Of a stretch of DNA of 64,000 nucleotides, positions 22,059 to 35,660 are shown in pieces. Source of the stretch: Limanda limanda. Taxonomy: Eukaryota; Chordata; Actinopteri; Pleuronectiformes; Pleuronectidae. The DNA lies in the NCBI RefSeq assembly GCF_963576545.1, contig NW_026870430.1:1-64000 (forward strand), read 5' to 3'. Position 1 is the stretch's first letter. Each line of letters begins with the position of its first letter. Below the pieces are notes generated by a model that was not told the origin of the DNA, made no database searches, and was given only the letters and a program-made list of their open reading frames with translations. The position numbers and the translations under genes are program-made.

Positions 22059-25000
22059 GATATTCTTGAATAACTTTTTTTGTGAAGGTCGGAGAGACTT
22101 GCAAGTAGGCTCTACCCCCACTAAATGGGGTTGCGCGCATCGATCAGTACCATCCTTGAGCTTCTCCGACTTTCGGAAGGGTTAGGGTTAGGGTTAGGGA
22201 TGAAAGCACATAGGAGAAAGAGATATTCTTGAATAACGTTTTTTGTGAAGGTCGGAGAGACTTGCAAGTAGGCTCTACCCCCACTAAATGGGGTAGCGCG
22301 CATCGATCGGTACCATCCTTGAGCTTCTCCGACTTTCGGAAGGGTTAGGGTTAGGGTTAGGGATGAAAGCACATAGGAGAAAGAGATATTCTTGAATAAC
22401 TTTTTTTGTGAAGGTCGGAGAGACTTGGAAAGTGGTTGCATCTGGACTAATTTGGGTCCTGCAGATCGATTGGTACCATCCCCGAGCTTGTACGACCTTC
22501 GGAAGAGGTCGACCGACGAAATTCCCCCAAATCTGAGGAGATATTCTTGAATAACTTTTTTTGTGAAGGTCGGAGAGACTTGCAAGTAGGCTCTACCCCC
22601 ACTAAATGGGGTTGCGCGCATCGATCAGTACCATCCTTGAGCTTCTCCGACTTTCGGAAGGGTTAGGGTTAGGGTTAGGGATGAAAGCACATAGGAGAAA
22701 GAGATATTCTTGAATAACTTTTTTTGTGAAGGTCGGAGAGACTTGCAAGTAGGCTCTACCCCCACTAAATGGGGTAGCGCGCATCGATCGGTACCATCCT
22801 TGAGCTTCTCCGACTTTCGGAAGGGTTAGGGTTAGGGTTAGGGATGAAAGCACATAGGAGAAAGAGATATTCTTGAATAACTTTTTTTGTGAAGGTCGGA
22901 GAGACTTGCAAGTAGGCTCTACCCCCACTAAATGGGGTAGCGCGCATCGATCGGTACCATCCTTGAGCTTCTCCGACTTTCGGAAGGGTTAGGGTTAGGG
23001 TTAGGGATGAAAGCACATAGGAGAAAGAGATATTCTTGAATAACTTTTTTTGTGAAGGTCGGAGAGACTTGCAAGTAGGCTCTACCCCCACTAAATGGGG
23101 TAGCGCGCATCGATCGGTACCATCCTTGAGCTTCTCCGACTTTCGGAAGGGTTAGGGTTAGGGTTAGGGATGAAAGCACATAGGAGAAAGAGATATTCTT
23201 GAATAACTTTTTTTGTGAAGGTCGGAGAGACTTGCAAGTAGGCTCTACCCCCACTAAATGGGGTAGCGCGCATCGATCGGTACCATCCTTGAGCTTCTCC
23301 GACTTTCGGAAGGGTTAGGGTTAGGGTTAGGGATGAAAGCACATAGGAGAAAGAGATATTCTTGAATAACTTTTTTTGTGAAGGTCGGAGAGACTTGCAA
23401 GTAGGCTCTACCCCCACTAAATGGGGTAGCGCGCATCGATCAGTACCATCCTTGAGCTTCTCCGACTTTCGGAAGGGTTAGGGTTAGGGTTAGGGATGAA
23501 AGCACATAGGAGAAAGAGATATTCTTGAATAACTTTTTTTGTGAAGGTCGGAGAGACTTGGAAAGTGGTTGCATCTGGACTAATTTGGGTCCTGCGGATC
23601 GATTGGTACCATCCCCGAGCTTGTACGACCTTCGGAAGAGGTCGACCGACGAAATTCCCCCAAATCTGAGGAGATATTCTTGAATAACTTTTTTTGTGAA
23701 GGTCGGAGAGACTTGCAAGTAGGCTTTACCCCCACTAAATGGGGTAGCGCGCATCGATCGGTACCATCCTTGAGCTTCTCCGACTTTCGGAAGGGTTAGG
23801 GTTAGGGTTAGGGATGAAAGCACATAGGAGAAAGAGATATTCTTGAATAACTTTTTTTGTGAAGGTCGGAGAGACTTGCAAGTAGGCTCTACCCCCACTA
23901 AATGGGGTAGCGCACATCGATCAGTACCATCCTTGAGCTTCTCCGACTTTCGGAAGGGTTAGGGTTAGGGTTAGGGATGAAAGCACATAGGAGAAAGAGA
24001 TATTCTTGAATAACTTTTTTTGTGAAGGTCGGAGAGACTTGCAAGTAGGCTCTACCCCCACTAAATGGGGTAGCGCGCATCGATCGGTACCATCCTTGAG
24101 CTTCTCCGACTTTCGGAAGGGTTAGGGTTAGGGTTAGGGATGAAAGCACATAGGAGAAAGAGATATTCTTGAATAACTTTTTTTGTGAAGGTCGGAGAGA
24201 CTTGCAAGTAGGCTCTACCCCCACTAAATGGGGTAGCGCGCATCGATCGGTACCATCCTTGAGCTTCTCCGACTTTCGGAAGGGTTAGGGTTAGGGTTAG
24301 GGATGAAAGCACATAGGAGAAAGAGATATTCTTGAATAACTTTTTTTGTGAAGGTCGGAGAGACTTGCAAGTAGGCTCTACCCCCACTAAATGGGGTAGC
24401 GCGCATCGATCGGTACCATCCTTGAGCTTCTCCGACTTTCGGAAGGGTTAGGGTTAGGGTTAGGGATGAAAGCACATAGGAGAAAGAGATATTCTTGAAT
24501 AACTTTTTTTGTGAAGGTCGGAGAGACTTGGAAAGTGGTTGCATCTGGACTAATTTGGGTCCTGCGGATCGATTGGTACCATCCCCGAGCTTGTACGACC
24601 TTCGGAAGAGGTCGACCGACGAAATTCCCCCAAATCTGAGGAGATATTCTTGAATAACCTTTTTTGTGAAGGTCGGAGAGACTTGCAAGTAGGCTCTACC
24701 CCCACTAAATGGGGTTGCGCGCATCGATCGGTACCATCCTTGAGCTTCTCCGACTTTCGGAAGGGTTAGGGTTAGGGTTAGGGATGAAAGCACATAGGAG
24801 AAAGAGATATTCTTGAATAACTTTTTTTGTGAAGGTCGGAGAGACTTGCAAGTAGGCTCTACCCCCACTAAATGGGGTAGCGCGCATCGATCGGTACCAT
24901 CCTTGAGCTTCTCCGACTTTCGGAAGGGTTAGGGTTAGGGTTAGGGATGAAAGCACATAGGAGAAAGAGATATTCTTGAATAACTTTTTTTGTGAAGGTC

Positions 25001-28000
25001 GGAGAGACTTGGAAAGTGGTTGCATCTGGACTAATTTGGGTCCTGCGGATCGATTGGTACCATCCCTGAGCTTGTACGACCTTCGGAAGAGGTCGACCGA
25101 CGAAATTCCCCCAAATCTGAGGAGATATTCTTGAATAACCTTTTTTGTGAAGGTCGGAGAGACTTGCAAGTAGGCTCTACCCCCACTAAATGGGGTTGCG
25201 CGCATCGATCGGTACCATCCTTGAGCTTCTCCGACTTTCGGAAGGGTTAGGGTTAGGGTTAGGGATGAAAGCACATAGGAGAAAGAGATATTCTTGAATA
25301 ACTTTTTTTGTGAAGGTCGGAGAGACTTGCAAGTAGGCTCTACCCCCACTAAATGGGGTAGCGCGCATCGATCGGTACCATCCTTGAGCTTCTCCGACTT
25401 TCGGAAGGGTTAGGGTTAGGGTTAGGGATGAAAGCACATAGGAGAAAGAGATATTCTTGAATAACTTTTTTTGTGAAGGTCGGAGAGACTTGGAAAGTGG
25501 TTGCATCTGGACTAATTTGGGTCCTGCGGATCGATTGGTACCATCCCCGAGCTTGTACGACCTTCGGAAGAGGTCGACCGACGAAATTCCCCCAAATCTG
25601 AGGAGATATTCTTGAATAACTTTTTTTGTGAAGGTCGGAGAGACTTGCAAGTAGGCTCTACCCCCACTAAATGGGGTTGCGCGCATCGATCAGTACCATC
25701 CTTGAGCTTCTCCGACTTTCGGAAGGGTTAGGGTTAGGGTTAGGGATGAAAGCACATAGGAGAAAGAGATATTCTTGAATAACTTTTTTTGTGAAGGTCG
25801 GAGAGACTTGCAAGTAGGCTCTACCCCCACTAAATGGGGTAGCGCGCATCGATCGGTACCATCCTTGAGCTTCTCCGACTTTCGGAAGGGTTAGGGTTAG
25901 GGTTAGGGATGAAAGCACATAGGAGAAAGAGATATTCTTGAATAACTTTTTTTGTGAAGGTCGGAGAGACTTGCAAATAGGCTCTACCCCCACTAAATGG
26001 GGTAGCGCGCATCGATCGGTACCATCCTTGAGCTTCTCCGACTTTCGGAAGGGTTAGGGTTAGGGTTAGGGATGAAAGCACATAGGAGAAAGAGATATTC
26101 TTGAATAACTTTTTTTGTGAAGGTCGGAGAGACTTGCAAGTAGGCTCTACCCCCACTAAATGGGGTAGCGCGCATCGATCGGTACCATCCTTGAGCTTCT
26201 CCGACTTTCGGAAGGGTTAGGGTTAGGGTTAGGGATGAAAGCACATAGGAGAAAGAGATATTCTTGAATAACTTTTTTTGTGAAGGTCGGAGAGACTTGG
26301 AAAGTGGTTGCATCTGGACTAATTTGGGTCCTGCGGATCGATTGGTACCATCCCCGAGCTTGTACGACCTTCGGAAGAGGTCGACCGACGAAATTCCCCC
26401 AAATCTGAGGAGATATTCTTGAATAACTTTTTTTGTGAAGGTCGGAGAGACTTGCAAGTAGGCTCTACCCCCACTAAATGGGGTTGCGCGCATCGATCAG
26501 TACCATCCTTGAGCTTCTCCGACTTTCGGAAGGGTTAGGGTTAGGGTTAGGGATGAAAGCACATAGGAGAAAGAGATATTCTTGAATAACTTTTTTTGTG
26601 AAGGTCGGAGAGACTTGCAAGTAGGCTCTACCCCCACTAAATGGGGGAGCGCGCATCGATCGGTACCATCCTTGAGCTTCTCCGACTTTCGGAAGGGTTA
26701 GGGTTAGGGTTAGGGATGAAAGCACATAGGAGAAAGAGATATTCTTGAATAACTTTTTTTGTGAAGGTCGGAGAGACTTTCAAGTAGGCTCTACCCCCAC
26801 TAAATGGGGTAGCGCGCATCGATCGGTACCATCCTTGAGCTTCTCCGACTTTCGGAAGGGTTAGGGTTAGGGTTAGGGATGAAAGCACATAGGAGAAAGA
26901 GATATTCTTGAATAACTTTTTTTGTGAAGGTCGGAGAGACTTGCAAGTAGGCTCTACCCCCACTAAATGGGGTAGCGCGCATCGATCGGTACCATCCTTG
27001 AGCTTCTCCGACTTTCGGAAGGGTTAGGGTTAGGGTTAGGGATGAAAGCACATAGGAGAAAGAGATATTCTTGAATAACTTTTTTTGTGAAGGTCGGAGA
27101 GACTTGCAAGTAGGCTCTACCCCCACTAAATGGGGTAGCGCACATCGATCGGTACCATCCTTGAGCTTCTCCGACTTTCGGAAGGGTTAGGGTTAGGGTT
27201 AGGGATGAAAGCACATAGGAGAAAGAGATATTCTTGAATAACTTTTTTTGTGAAGGTCGGAGAGACTTGCAAGTAGGCTCTACCCCCACTAAATGGGGTA
27301 GCGCGCATCGATCAGTACCATCCTTGAGCTTCTCCGACTTTCGGAAGGGTTAGGGTTAGGGTTAGGGATGAAAGCACATAGGAGAAAGAGATATTCTTGA
27401 ATAACTTTTTTTGTGAAGGTCGGAGAGACTTGCAAGTAGGCTCTACCCCCACTAAATGGGGTAGCGCGCATCGATCGGTACCATCCTTGAGCTTCTCCGA
27501 CTTTCGGAAGGGTTAGGGTTAGGGTTAGGGATGAAAGCACATAGGAGAAAGAGATATTCTTGAATAACTTTTTTTGTGAAGGTCGGAGAGACTTGGAAAG
27601 TGGTTGCATCTGGACTAATTTGGGTCCTGCAGATCGATTGGTACCATCCCCGAGCTTGTACGACCTTCGGAAGAGGTCGACCGACGAAATTCCCCCAAAT
27701 CTGAGGAGATATTCTTGAATAACCTTTTTTGTGAAGGTCGGAGAGACTTGCAAGTAGGCTCTACCCCCACTAAATGGGGTTGCGCGCATCGATCGGTACC
27801 ATCCTTGAGCTTCTCCGACTTTCGGAAGGGTTAGGGTTAGGGTTAGGGATGAAAGCACATAGGAGAAAGAGATATTCTTGAATAACTTTTTTTGTGAAGG
27901 TCGGAGAGACTTGCAAGTAGGCTCTACCCCCACTAAATGGGGTAGCGCGCATCGATCGGTACCATCCTTGAGCTTCTCCGACTTTCGGAAGGGTTAGGGT

Positions 28001-28731
28001 TAGGGTTAGGGATGAAAGCACATAGGAGAAAGAGATATTCTTGAATAACTTTTTTTGTGAAGGTCGGAGAGACTTGGAAAGTGGTTGCATCTGGACTAAT
28101 TTGGGTCCTGCGGATCGATTGGTACCATCCCCGAGCTTGTACGACCTTCGGAAGAGGTCGACCGACGAAATTCCCCCAAATCTGAGGAGATATTCTTGAA
28201 TAACCTTTTTTGTGAAGGTCGGAGAGACTTGCAAGTAGGCTCTACCCCCACTAAATGGGGTTGCGCGCATCGATCGGTACCATCCTTGAGCTTCTCCGAC
28301 TTTCGGAAGGGTTAGGGTTAGGGTTAGGGATGAAAGCACATAGGAGAAAGAGATATTCTTGAATAACTTTTTTTGTGAAGGTCGGAGAGACTTGCAAGTA
28401 GGCTCTACCCCCACTAAATGGGGTAGCGCGCATCGATCGGTACCATCCTTGAGCTTCTCCGACTTTCGGAAGGGTTAGGGTTAGGGTTAGGGATGAAAGC
28501 ACATAGGAGAAAGAGATATTCTTGAATAACTTTTTTTGTGAAGGTCGGAGAGACTTGGAAAGTGGTTGCATCTGGACTAATTTGGGTCCTGCGGATCGAT
28601 TGGTACCATCCCCGAGCTTGTACGACCTTCGGAAGAGGTCGACCGACGAAATTCCCCCAAATCTGAGGAGATATTCTTGAATAACTTTTTTTGTGAAGGT
28701 CGGAGAGACTTGCAAGTAGGCTCTACCCCCA

Positions 28732-31700
28732 CTAAATGGGGTTGCGCGCATCGATCAGTACCATCCTTGAGCTTCTCCGACTTTCGGAAGGGTTAGGGTT
28801 AGGGTTAGGGATGAAAGCACATAGGAGAAAGAGATATTCTTGAATAACTTTTTTTGTGAAGGTCGGAGAGACTTGCAAGTAGGCTCTACCCCCACTAAAT
28901 GGGGTAACGCGCATCGATCGGTACCATCCTTGAGCTTCTCCGACTTTCGGAAGGGTTAGGGTTAGGGTTAGGGATGAAAGCACATAGGAGAAAGAGATAT
29001 TCTTGAATAACTTTTTTTGTGAAGGTCGGAGAGACTTGCAAATAGGCTCTACCCCCACTAAATGGGGTAGCGCGCATCGATCGGTACCATCCTTGAGCTT
29101 CTCCGACTTTCGGAAGGGTTAGGGTTAGGGTTAGGGATGAAAGCACATAGGAGAAAGAGATATTCTTGAATAACTTTTTTTGTGAAGGTCGGAGAGACTT
29201 GCAAGTAGGCTCTACCCCCACTAAATGGGGTAGCGCGCATCGATCGGTACCATCCTTGAGCTTCTCCGACTTTCGGAAGGGTTAGGGTTAGGGTTAGGGA
29301 TGAAAGCACATAGGAGAAAGAGATATTCTTGAATAACTTTTTTTGTGAAGGTCGGAGAGACTTGGAAAGTGGTTGCATCTGGACTAATTTGGGTCCTGCG
29401 GATCGATTGGTACCATCCCCGAGCTTGTACGACCTTCGGAAGAGGTCGTCCAACGAAATTCCCCCAAATCTGAGGAGATATTCTTGAATAACTTTTTTTG
29501 TGAAGGTCGGAGAGACTTGCAAGTAGGCTCTACCCCCACTAAATGGGGTTGCGCGCATCGATCAGTACCATCCTTGAGCTTCTCCGACTTTCGGAAGGGT
29601 TAGGGTTAGGGATGAAAGCACATAGGAGAAAGAGATATTCTTGAATAACTTTTTTTGTGAAGGTCGGAGAGACTTGCAAGTAGGCTCTACCCCCACTAAA
29701 TGGGGTAGCGCGCATCGATCGGTACCATCCTTGAGCTTCTCCGACTTTCGGAAGGGTTAGGGTTAGGGTTAGGGATGAAAGCACATAGGAGAAAGAGATA
29801 TTCTTGAATAACTTTTTTTGTGAAGGTCGGAGAGACTTGCAAGTAGGCTCTACCCCCACTAAATGGGGTAGCGCGCATCGATCGGTACCATCCTTGAGCT
29901 TCTCCGACTTTCGGAAGGGTTAGGGTTAGGGTTAGGGATGAAAGCACATAGGAGAAAGAGATATTCTTGAATAACTTTTTTTGTGAAGGTCGGAGAGACT
30001 TGCAAGTAGGCTCTACCCCCACTAAATGGGGTAGCGCGCATCGATCGGTACCATCCTTGAGCTTCTCCGACTTTCGGAAGGGTTAGGGTTAGGGTTAGGG
30101 ATGAAAGCACATAGGAGAAAGAGATATTCTTGAATAACTTTTTTTGTGAAGGTCGGAGAGACTTGCAAGTAGGCTCTACCCCCACTAAATGGGGTAGCGC
30201 GCATCGATCGGTACCATCCTTGAGCTTCTCCGACTTTCGGAAGGGTTAGGGTTAGGGTTAGGGATGAAAGCACATAGGAGAAAGAGATATTCTTGAATAA
30301 CTTTTTTTGTGAAGGTCGGAGAGACTTGCAAGTAGGCTCTACCCCCACTAAATGGGGTAGCGCGCATCGATCGGTACCATCCTTGAGCTTCTCCGACTTT
30401 CGGAAGGGTTAGGGTTAGGGTTAGGGATGAAAGCACATAGGAGAAAGAGATATTCTTGAATAACTTTTTTTGTGAAGGTCGGAGAGACTTGCAAGTAGGC
30501 TCTACCCCCACTAAATGGGGTAGCGCGCATCGATCGGTACCATCCTTGAGCTTCTCCGACTTTCGGAAGGGTTAGGGTTAGGGTTAGGGATGAAAGCACA
30601 TAGGAGAAAGAGATATTCTTGAATAAATTTTTTTGTGAAGGTCGGAGAGACTTGGAAAGTGGTTGCATCTGGACTAAATTGGGTCCTGCGGATCGATTGG
30701 TACCATCCCCGAGCTTGTACGACCTTCGGAAGAGGTCGACCGACGAAATTCCCCCAAATCTGAGGAGATATTCTTGAATAACTTTTTTTGTGAAGGTCGG
30801 AGAGACTTGAAAGTAGGCTCTACCCCCACTAAATGGGGTAGCGCGCATCGATCGGTACCATCCTTGAGCTTCTCCGACTTTCGGAAGGGTTAGGGTTAGG
30901 GTTAGGGATGAAAGCACATAGGAGAAAGAGATATTCTTGAATAACTTTTTTTGTGAAGGTCGGAGAGACTTGCAAGTAGGCTCTACCCCCACTAAATGGG
31001 GTAGCGCACATCGATCAGTACCATCCTTGAGCTTCTCCGACTTTCGGAAGGGTTAGGGTTAGGGTTAGGGATGAAAGCACATAGGAGAAAGAGATATTCT
31101 TGAATAACTTTTTTTGTGAAGGTCGGAGAGACTTGGAAAGTGGTTGCATCTGGACTAATTTGGGTCCTGCGGATCGATTGGTACCATCCCCGAGCTTGTA
31201 CGACCTTCGGAAGAGGTCGACCGACGAAATTCCCCCAAATCTGAGGAGATATTCTTGAATAACTTTTTTTGTGAAGGTCGGAGAGACTTGCAAGTAGGCT
31301 CTACCCCCACTAAATGGGGTAGCGCGCATCGATCGGTACCATCCTTGAGCTTCTCCGACTTTCGGAAGGGTTAGGGTTAGGGTTAGGGATGAAAGCACAT
31401 AGGAGAAAGAGATATTCTTGAATAACTTTTTTTGTGAAGGTCGGAGAGACTTGCAAGTAGGCTCTACCCCCACTAAATGGGGTAGCGCGCATCGATCGGT
31501 ACCATCCTTGAGCTTCTCCGACTTTCGGAAGGGTTAGGGTTAGGGTTAGGGATGAAAGCACATAGGAGAAAGAGATATTCTTGAATAACTTTTTTTGTGA
31601 AGGTCGGAGAGACTTGCAAGTAGGCTCTACCCCCACTAAATGGGGTAGCGCGCATCGATCGGTACCATCCTTGAGCTTCTCCGACTTTCGGAAGGGTTAG

Positions 31701-32110
31701 GGTTAGGGATGAAAGCACATAGGAGAAAGAGATATTCTTGAATAACTTTTTTTGTGAAGGTCGGAGAGACTTGCAAGTAGGCTCTACCCCCACTAAATGG
31801 GGTAGCGCGCATCGATCGGTACCATCCTTGAGCTTCTCCGACTTTCGGAAGGGTTAGGGTTAGGGTTAGGGATGAAAGCACATAGGAGAAAGAGATATTC
31901 TTGAATAACTTTTTTTGTAAAGGTCGGAGAGACTTGGAAAGTGGTTGCATCTGGACTAATTTGGGTCCTGCGGATCGATTGGTACCATCCCCGAGCTTGT
32001 ACGACCTTCGGAAGAGGTCGACCGACGAAATTCCCCCAAATCTGAGGAGATATTCTTGAATAACTTTTTTTGTGAAGGTCGGAGAGACTTGCAAGTAGGC
32101 TCTACCCCCA
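28732..32110 (+). repeat. 3.38-kb tandem duplication, first copy
   Basis: Markers 29364, 30654, 31135 and 31936. The GGTAACGCGC mark is at 28903 and recurs at 32282. The altered T run GAATAAATTT next to the ACTAAATTGG B is at 30621 and recurs at 34006. Offsets are 3,379 bp at the left and 3,385 bp after 29.6 kb, because this copy lost one TTAGGG at 29597. The changed palindrome GGTCGTCC at about 29445 is private to this copy. Confidence 0.88.
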
Positions 32111-35100
32111 CTAAATGGGGTTGCGCGCATCGATCAGTACCATCCTTGAGCTTCTCCGACTTTCGGAAGGGTTAGGGTTAGGGTTAGGGATGAAAGCACA
32201 TAGGAGAAAGAGATATTCTTGAATAACTTTTTTTGTGAAGGTCGGAGAGACTTGCAAGTAGGCTCTACCCCCACTAAATGGGGTAACGCGCATCGATCGG
32301 TACCATCCTTGAGCTTCTCCGACTTTCGGAAGGGTTAGGGTTAGGGTTAGGGATGAAAGCACATAGGAGAAAGAGATATTCTTGAATAACTTTTTTTGTG
32401 AAGGTCGGAGAGACTTGCAAATAGGCTCTACCCCCACTAAATGGGGTAGCGCGCATCGATCGGTACCATCCTTGAGCTTCTCCGACTTTCGGAAGGGTTA
32501 GGGTTAGGGTTAGGGATGAAAGCACATAGGAGAAAGAGATATTCTTGAATAACTTTTTTTGTGAAGGTCGGAGAGACTTGCAAGTAGGCTCTACCCCCAC
32601 TAAATGGGGTAGCGCGCATCGATCGGTACCATCCTTGAGCTTCTCCGACTTTCGGAAGGGTTAGGGTTAGGGTTAGGGATGAAAGCACATAGGAGAAAGA
32701 GATATTCTTGAATAACTTTTTTTGTGAAGGTCGGAGAGACTTGGAAAGTGGTTGCATCTGGACTAATTTGGGTCCTGCGGATCGATTGGTACCATCCCCG
32801 AGCTTGTACGACCTTCGGAAGAGGTCGACCAACGAAATTCCCCCAAATCTGAGGAGATATTCTTGAATAACTTTTTTTGTGAAGGTCGGAGAGACTTGCA
32901 AGTAGGCTCTACCCCCACTAAATGGGGTTGCGCGCATCGATCAGTACCATCCTTGAGCTTCTCCGACTTTCGGAAGGGTTAGGGTTAGGGTTAGGGATGA
33001 AAGCACATAGGAGAAAGAGATATTCTTGAATAACTTTTTTTGTGAAGGTCGGAGAGACTTGCAAGTAGGCTCTACCCCCACTAAATGGGGTAGCGCGCAT
33101 CGATCGGTACCATCCTTGAGCTTCTCCGACTTTCGGAAGGGTTAGGGTTAGGGTTAGGGATGAAAGCACATAGGAGAAAGAGATATTCTTGAATAACTTT
33201 TTTTGTGAAGGTCGGAGAGACTTGCAAGTAGGCTCTACCCCCACTAAATGGGGTAGCGCGCATCGATCGGTACCATCCTTGAGCTTCTCCGACTTTCGGA
33301 AGGGTTAGGGTTAGGGTTAGGGATGAAAGCACATAGGAGAAAGAGATATTCTTGAATAACTTTTTTTGTGAAGGTCGGAGAGACTTGCAAGTAGGCTCTA
33401 CCCCCACTAAATGGGGTAGCGCGCATCGATCGGTACCATCCTTGAGCTTCTCCGACTTTCGGAAGGGTTAGGGTTAGGGTTAGGGATGAAAGCACATAGG
33501 AGAAAGAGATATTCTTGAATAACTTTTTTTGTGAAGGTCGGAGAGACTTGCAAGTAGGCTCTACCCCCACTAAATGGGGTAGCGCGCATCGATCGGTACC
33601 ATCCTTGAGCTTCTCCGACTTTCGGAAGGGTTAGGGTTAGGGTTAGGGATGAAAGCACATAGGAGAAAGAGATATTCTTGAATAACTTTTTTTGTGAAGG
33701 TCGGAGAGACTTGCAAGTAGGCTCTACCCCCACTAAATGGGGTAACGCGCATCGATCGGTACCATCCTTGAGCTTCTCCGACTTTCGGAAGGGTTAGGGT
33801 TAGGGTTAGGGATGAAAGCACATAGGAGAAAGAGATATTCTTGAATAACTTTTTTTGTGAAGGTCGGAGAGACTTGCAAGTAGGCTCTACCCCCACTAAA
33901 TGGGGTAGCGCGCATCGATCGGTACCATCCTTGAGCTTCTCCGACTTTCGGAAGGGTTAGGGTTAGGGTTAGGGATGAAAGCACATAGGAGAAAGAGATA
34001 TTCTTGAATAAATTTTTTTGTGAAGGTCGGAGAGACTTGGAAAGTGGTTGCATCTGGACTAAATTGGGTCCTGCGGATCGATTGGTACCATCCCCGAGCT
34101 TGTACGACCTTCGGAAGAGGTCGACCGACGAAATTCCCCCAAATCTGAGGAGATATTCTTGAATAACTTTTTTTGTGAAGGTCGGAGAGACTTGCAAGTA
34201 GGCTCTACCCCCACTAAATGGGGTAGCGCGCATCGATCGGTACCATCCTTGAGCTTCTCCGACTTTCGGAAGGGTTAGGGTTAGGGTTAGGGATGAAAGC
34301 ACATAGGAGAAAGAGATATTCTTGAATAACTTTTTTTGTGAAGGTCGGAGAGACTTGCAAGTAGGCTCTACCCCCACTAAATGGGGTAGCGCACATCGAT
34401 CAGTACCATCCTTGAGCTTCTCCGACTTTCGGAAGGGTTAGGGTTAGGGTTAGGGATGAAAGCACATAGGAGAAAGAGATATTCTTGAATAACTTTTTTT
34501 GTGAAGGTCGGAGAGACTTGGAAAGTGGTTGCATCTGGACTAATTTGGGTCCTGCGGATCGATTGGTACCATCCCCGAGCTTGTACGACCTTCGGAAGAG
34601 GTCGACCGACGAAATTCCCCCAAATCTGAGGAGATATTCTTGAATAACTTTTTTTGTGAAGGTCGGAGAGACTTGCAAGTAGGCTCTACCCCCACTAAAT
34701 GGGGTAGCGCGCATCGATCGGTACCATCCTTGAGCTTCTCCGACTTTCGGAAGGGTTAGGGTTAGGGTTAGGGATGAAAGCACATAGGAGAAAGAGATAT
34801 TCTTGAATAACTTTTTTTGTGAAGGTCGGAGAGACTTGCAAGTAGGCTCTACCCCCACTAAATGGGGTAGCGCGCATCGATCGGTACCATCCTTGAGCTT
34901 CTCCGACTTTCGGAAGGGTTAGGGTTAGGGTTAGGGATGAAAGCACATAGGAGAAAGAGATATTCTTGAATAACTTTTTTTGTGAAGGTCGGAGAGACTT
35001 GCAAGTAGGCTCTACCCCCACTAAATGGGGTAGCGCGCATCGATCGGTACCATCCTTGAGCTTCTCCGACTTTCGGAAGGGTTAGGGTTAGGGATGAAAG

Positions 35101-35495
35101 CACATAGGAGAAAGAGATATTCTTGAATAACTTTTTTTGTGAAGGTCGGAGAGACTTGCAAGTAGGCTCTACCCCCACTAAATGGGGTAGCGCGCATCGA
35201 TCGGTACCATCCTTGAGCTTCTCCGACTTTCGGAAGGGTTAGGGTTAGGGTTAGGGATGAAAGCACATAGGAGAAAGAGATATTCTTGAATAACTTTTTT
35301 TGTGAAGGTCGGAGAGACTTGGAAAGTGGTTGCATCTGGACTAATTTGGGTCCTGCAGATCGATTGGTACTATCCCCGAGCTTGTACGACCTTCGGAAGA
35401 GGTCGACCGACGAAATTCCCCCAAATCTGAGGAGATATTCTTGAATAACTTTTTTTGTGAAGGTCGGAGAGACTTGCAAGTAGGCTCTACCCCCA
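32111..35495 (+). repeat. 3.38-kb tandem duplication, second copy
   Basis: Markers 32743, 34039, 34520 and 35321 repeat those of the preceding segment. It has no counterpart in giant block copy 1, so it post-dates the block duplication or was lost from copy 1. A third GGTAACGC at 33741 is private here. The last B (35321) has TACTATCCCC, shared with the B at 17767 rather than 17286, which places the 481-bp loss here. Confidence 0.87.
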
Positions 35496-35650
35496 CTAAA
35501 TGGGGTTGCGCGCATCGATCAGTACCATCCTTGAGCTTCTCCGACTTTTGGAAGGGTTAGGGTTAGGGTTAGGGATGAAAGCACATAGGAGAAAGAGATA
35601 TTCTTGAATAACTTTTTTTGTGAAGGTCGGAGAGACTTGCAAGTAGGCTC

Positions 35651-35660
35651 TACCCCCCTA
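35651..35660 (+). repeat. Single-base deletion in A (CCCCCACTAAA to CCCCCCTAAA)
   Basis: One base is missing near 35658, giving a 162-bp A and a B-to-B spacing of 643 rather than 644 bp. It is the only -1 length variant in the window that I detected. Confidence 0.9.

Larger units (their letters stand above)
8435..23897 (+). repeat. Giant higher-order block, copy 1 (about 15.46 kb)
   Basis: Positions from about 8.4 kb recur at +15,463 bp (9067 to 24530, 10029 to 25492, 12132 to 27595, 13901 to 29364). Positions near the right end recur at +17,559 bp (21945 to 39504, 23560 to 41119). Since 23,898 is both the partner of 8,435 and the partner-source of 41,457, this is one tandem block of which 23,898-41,456 is the next copy. 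Edges are uncertain by a monomer or two because neighbouring A monomers are nearly identical. Confidence 0.88.
16443..23897 (+). repeat. Right half of giant block copy 1, irregular pattern
   Basis: Markers 16485, 17286, 17767, 18411, 19055, 20188, 20669, 21464, 21945, 22427 and 23560, with A runs 4,2,3,3,6,2,4,2,2,6,5. Rare marks shared with copy 2: TTTTGGAAG (17991 and 35545), GAATTACTT (18378 and 35931), CTTGATTAAC (about 18694 and 36247), ATTCTTAAAT (19171 and 36724) and AACGTTTTTT (about 22235 and 39794). This part has no AACCTTTTTTG variant, unlike the left half. Confidence 0.9.

Noticed and set aside
21910..22185. 91-codon plus-strand open frame, repeated at 39469, 42690, 48799, 54427, 57974 and 61515
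   Set aside because: It exists only because the one-base insertion in the B variant joins two frames. It starts inside the common block and ends in the telomeric region of the next A. No coding signal is seen.
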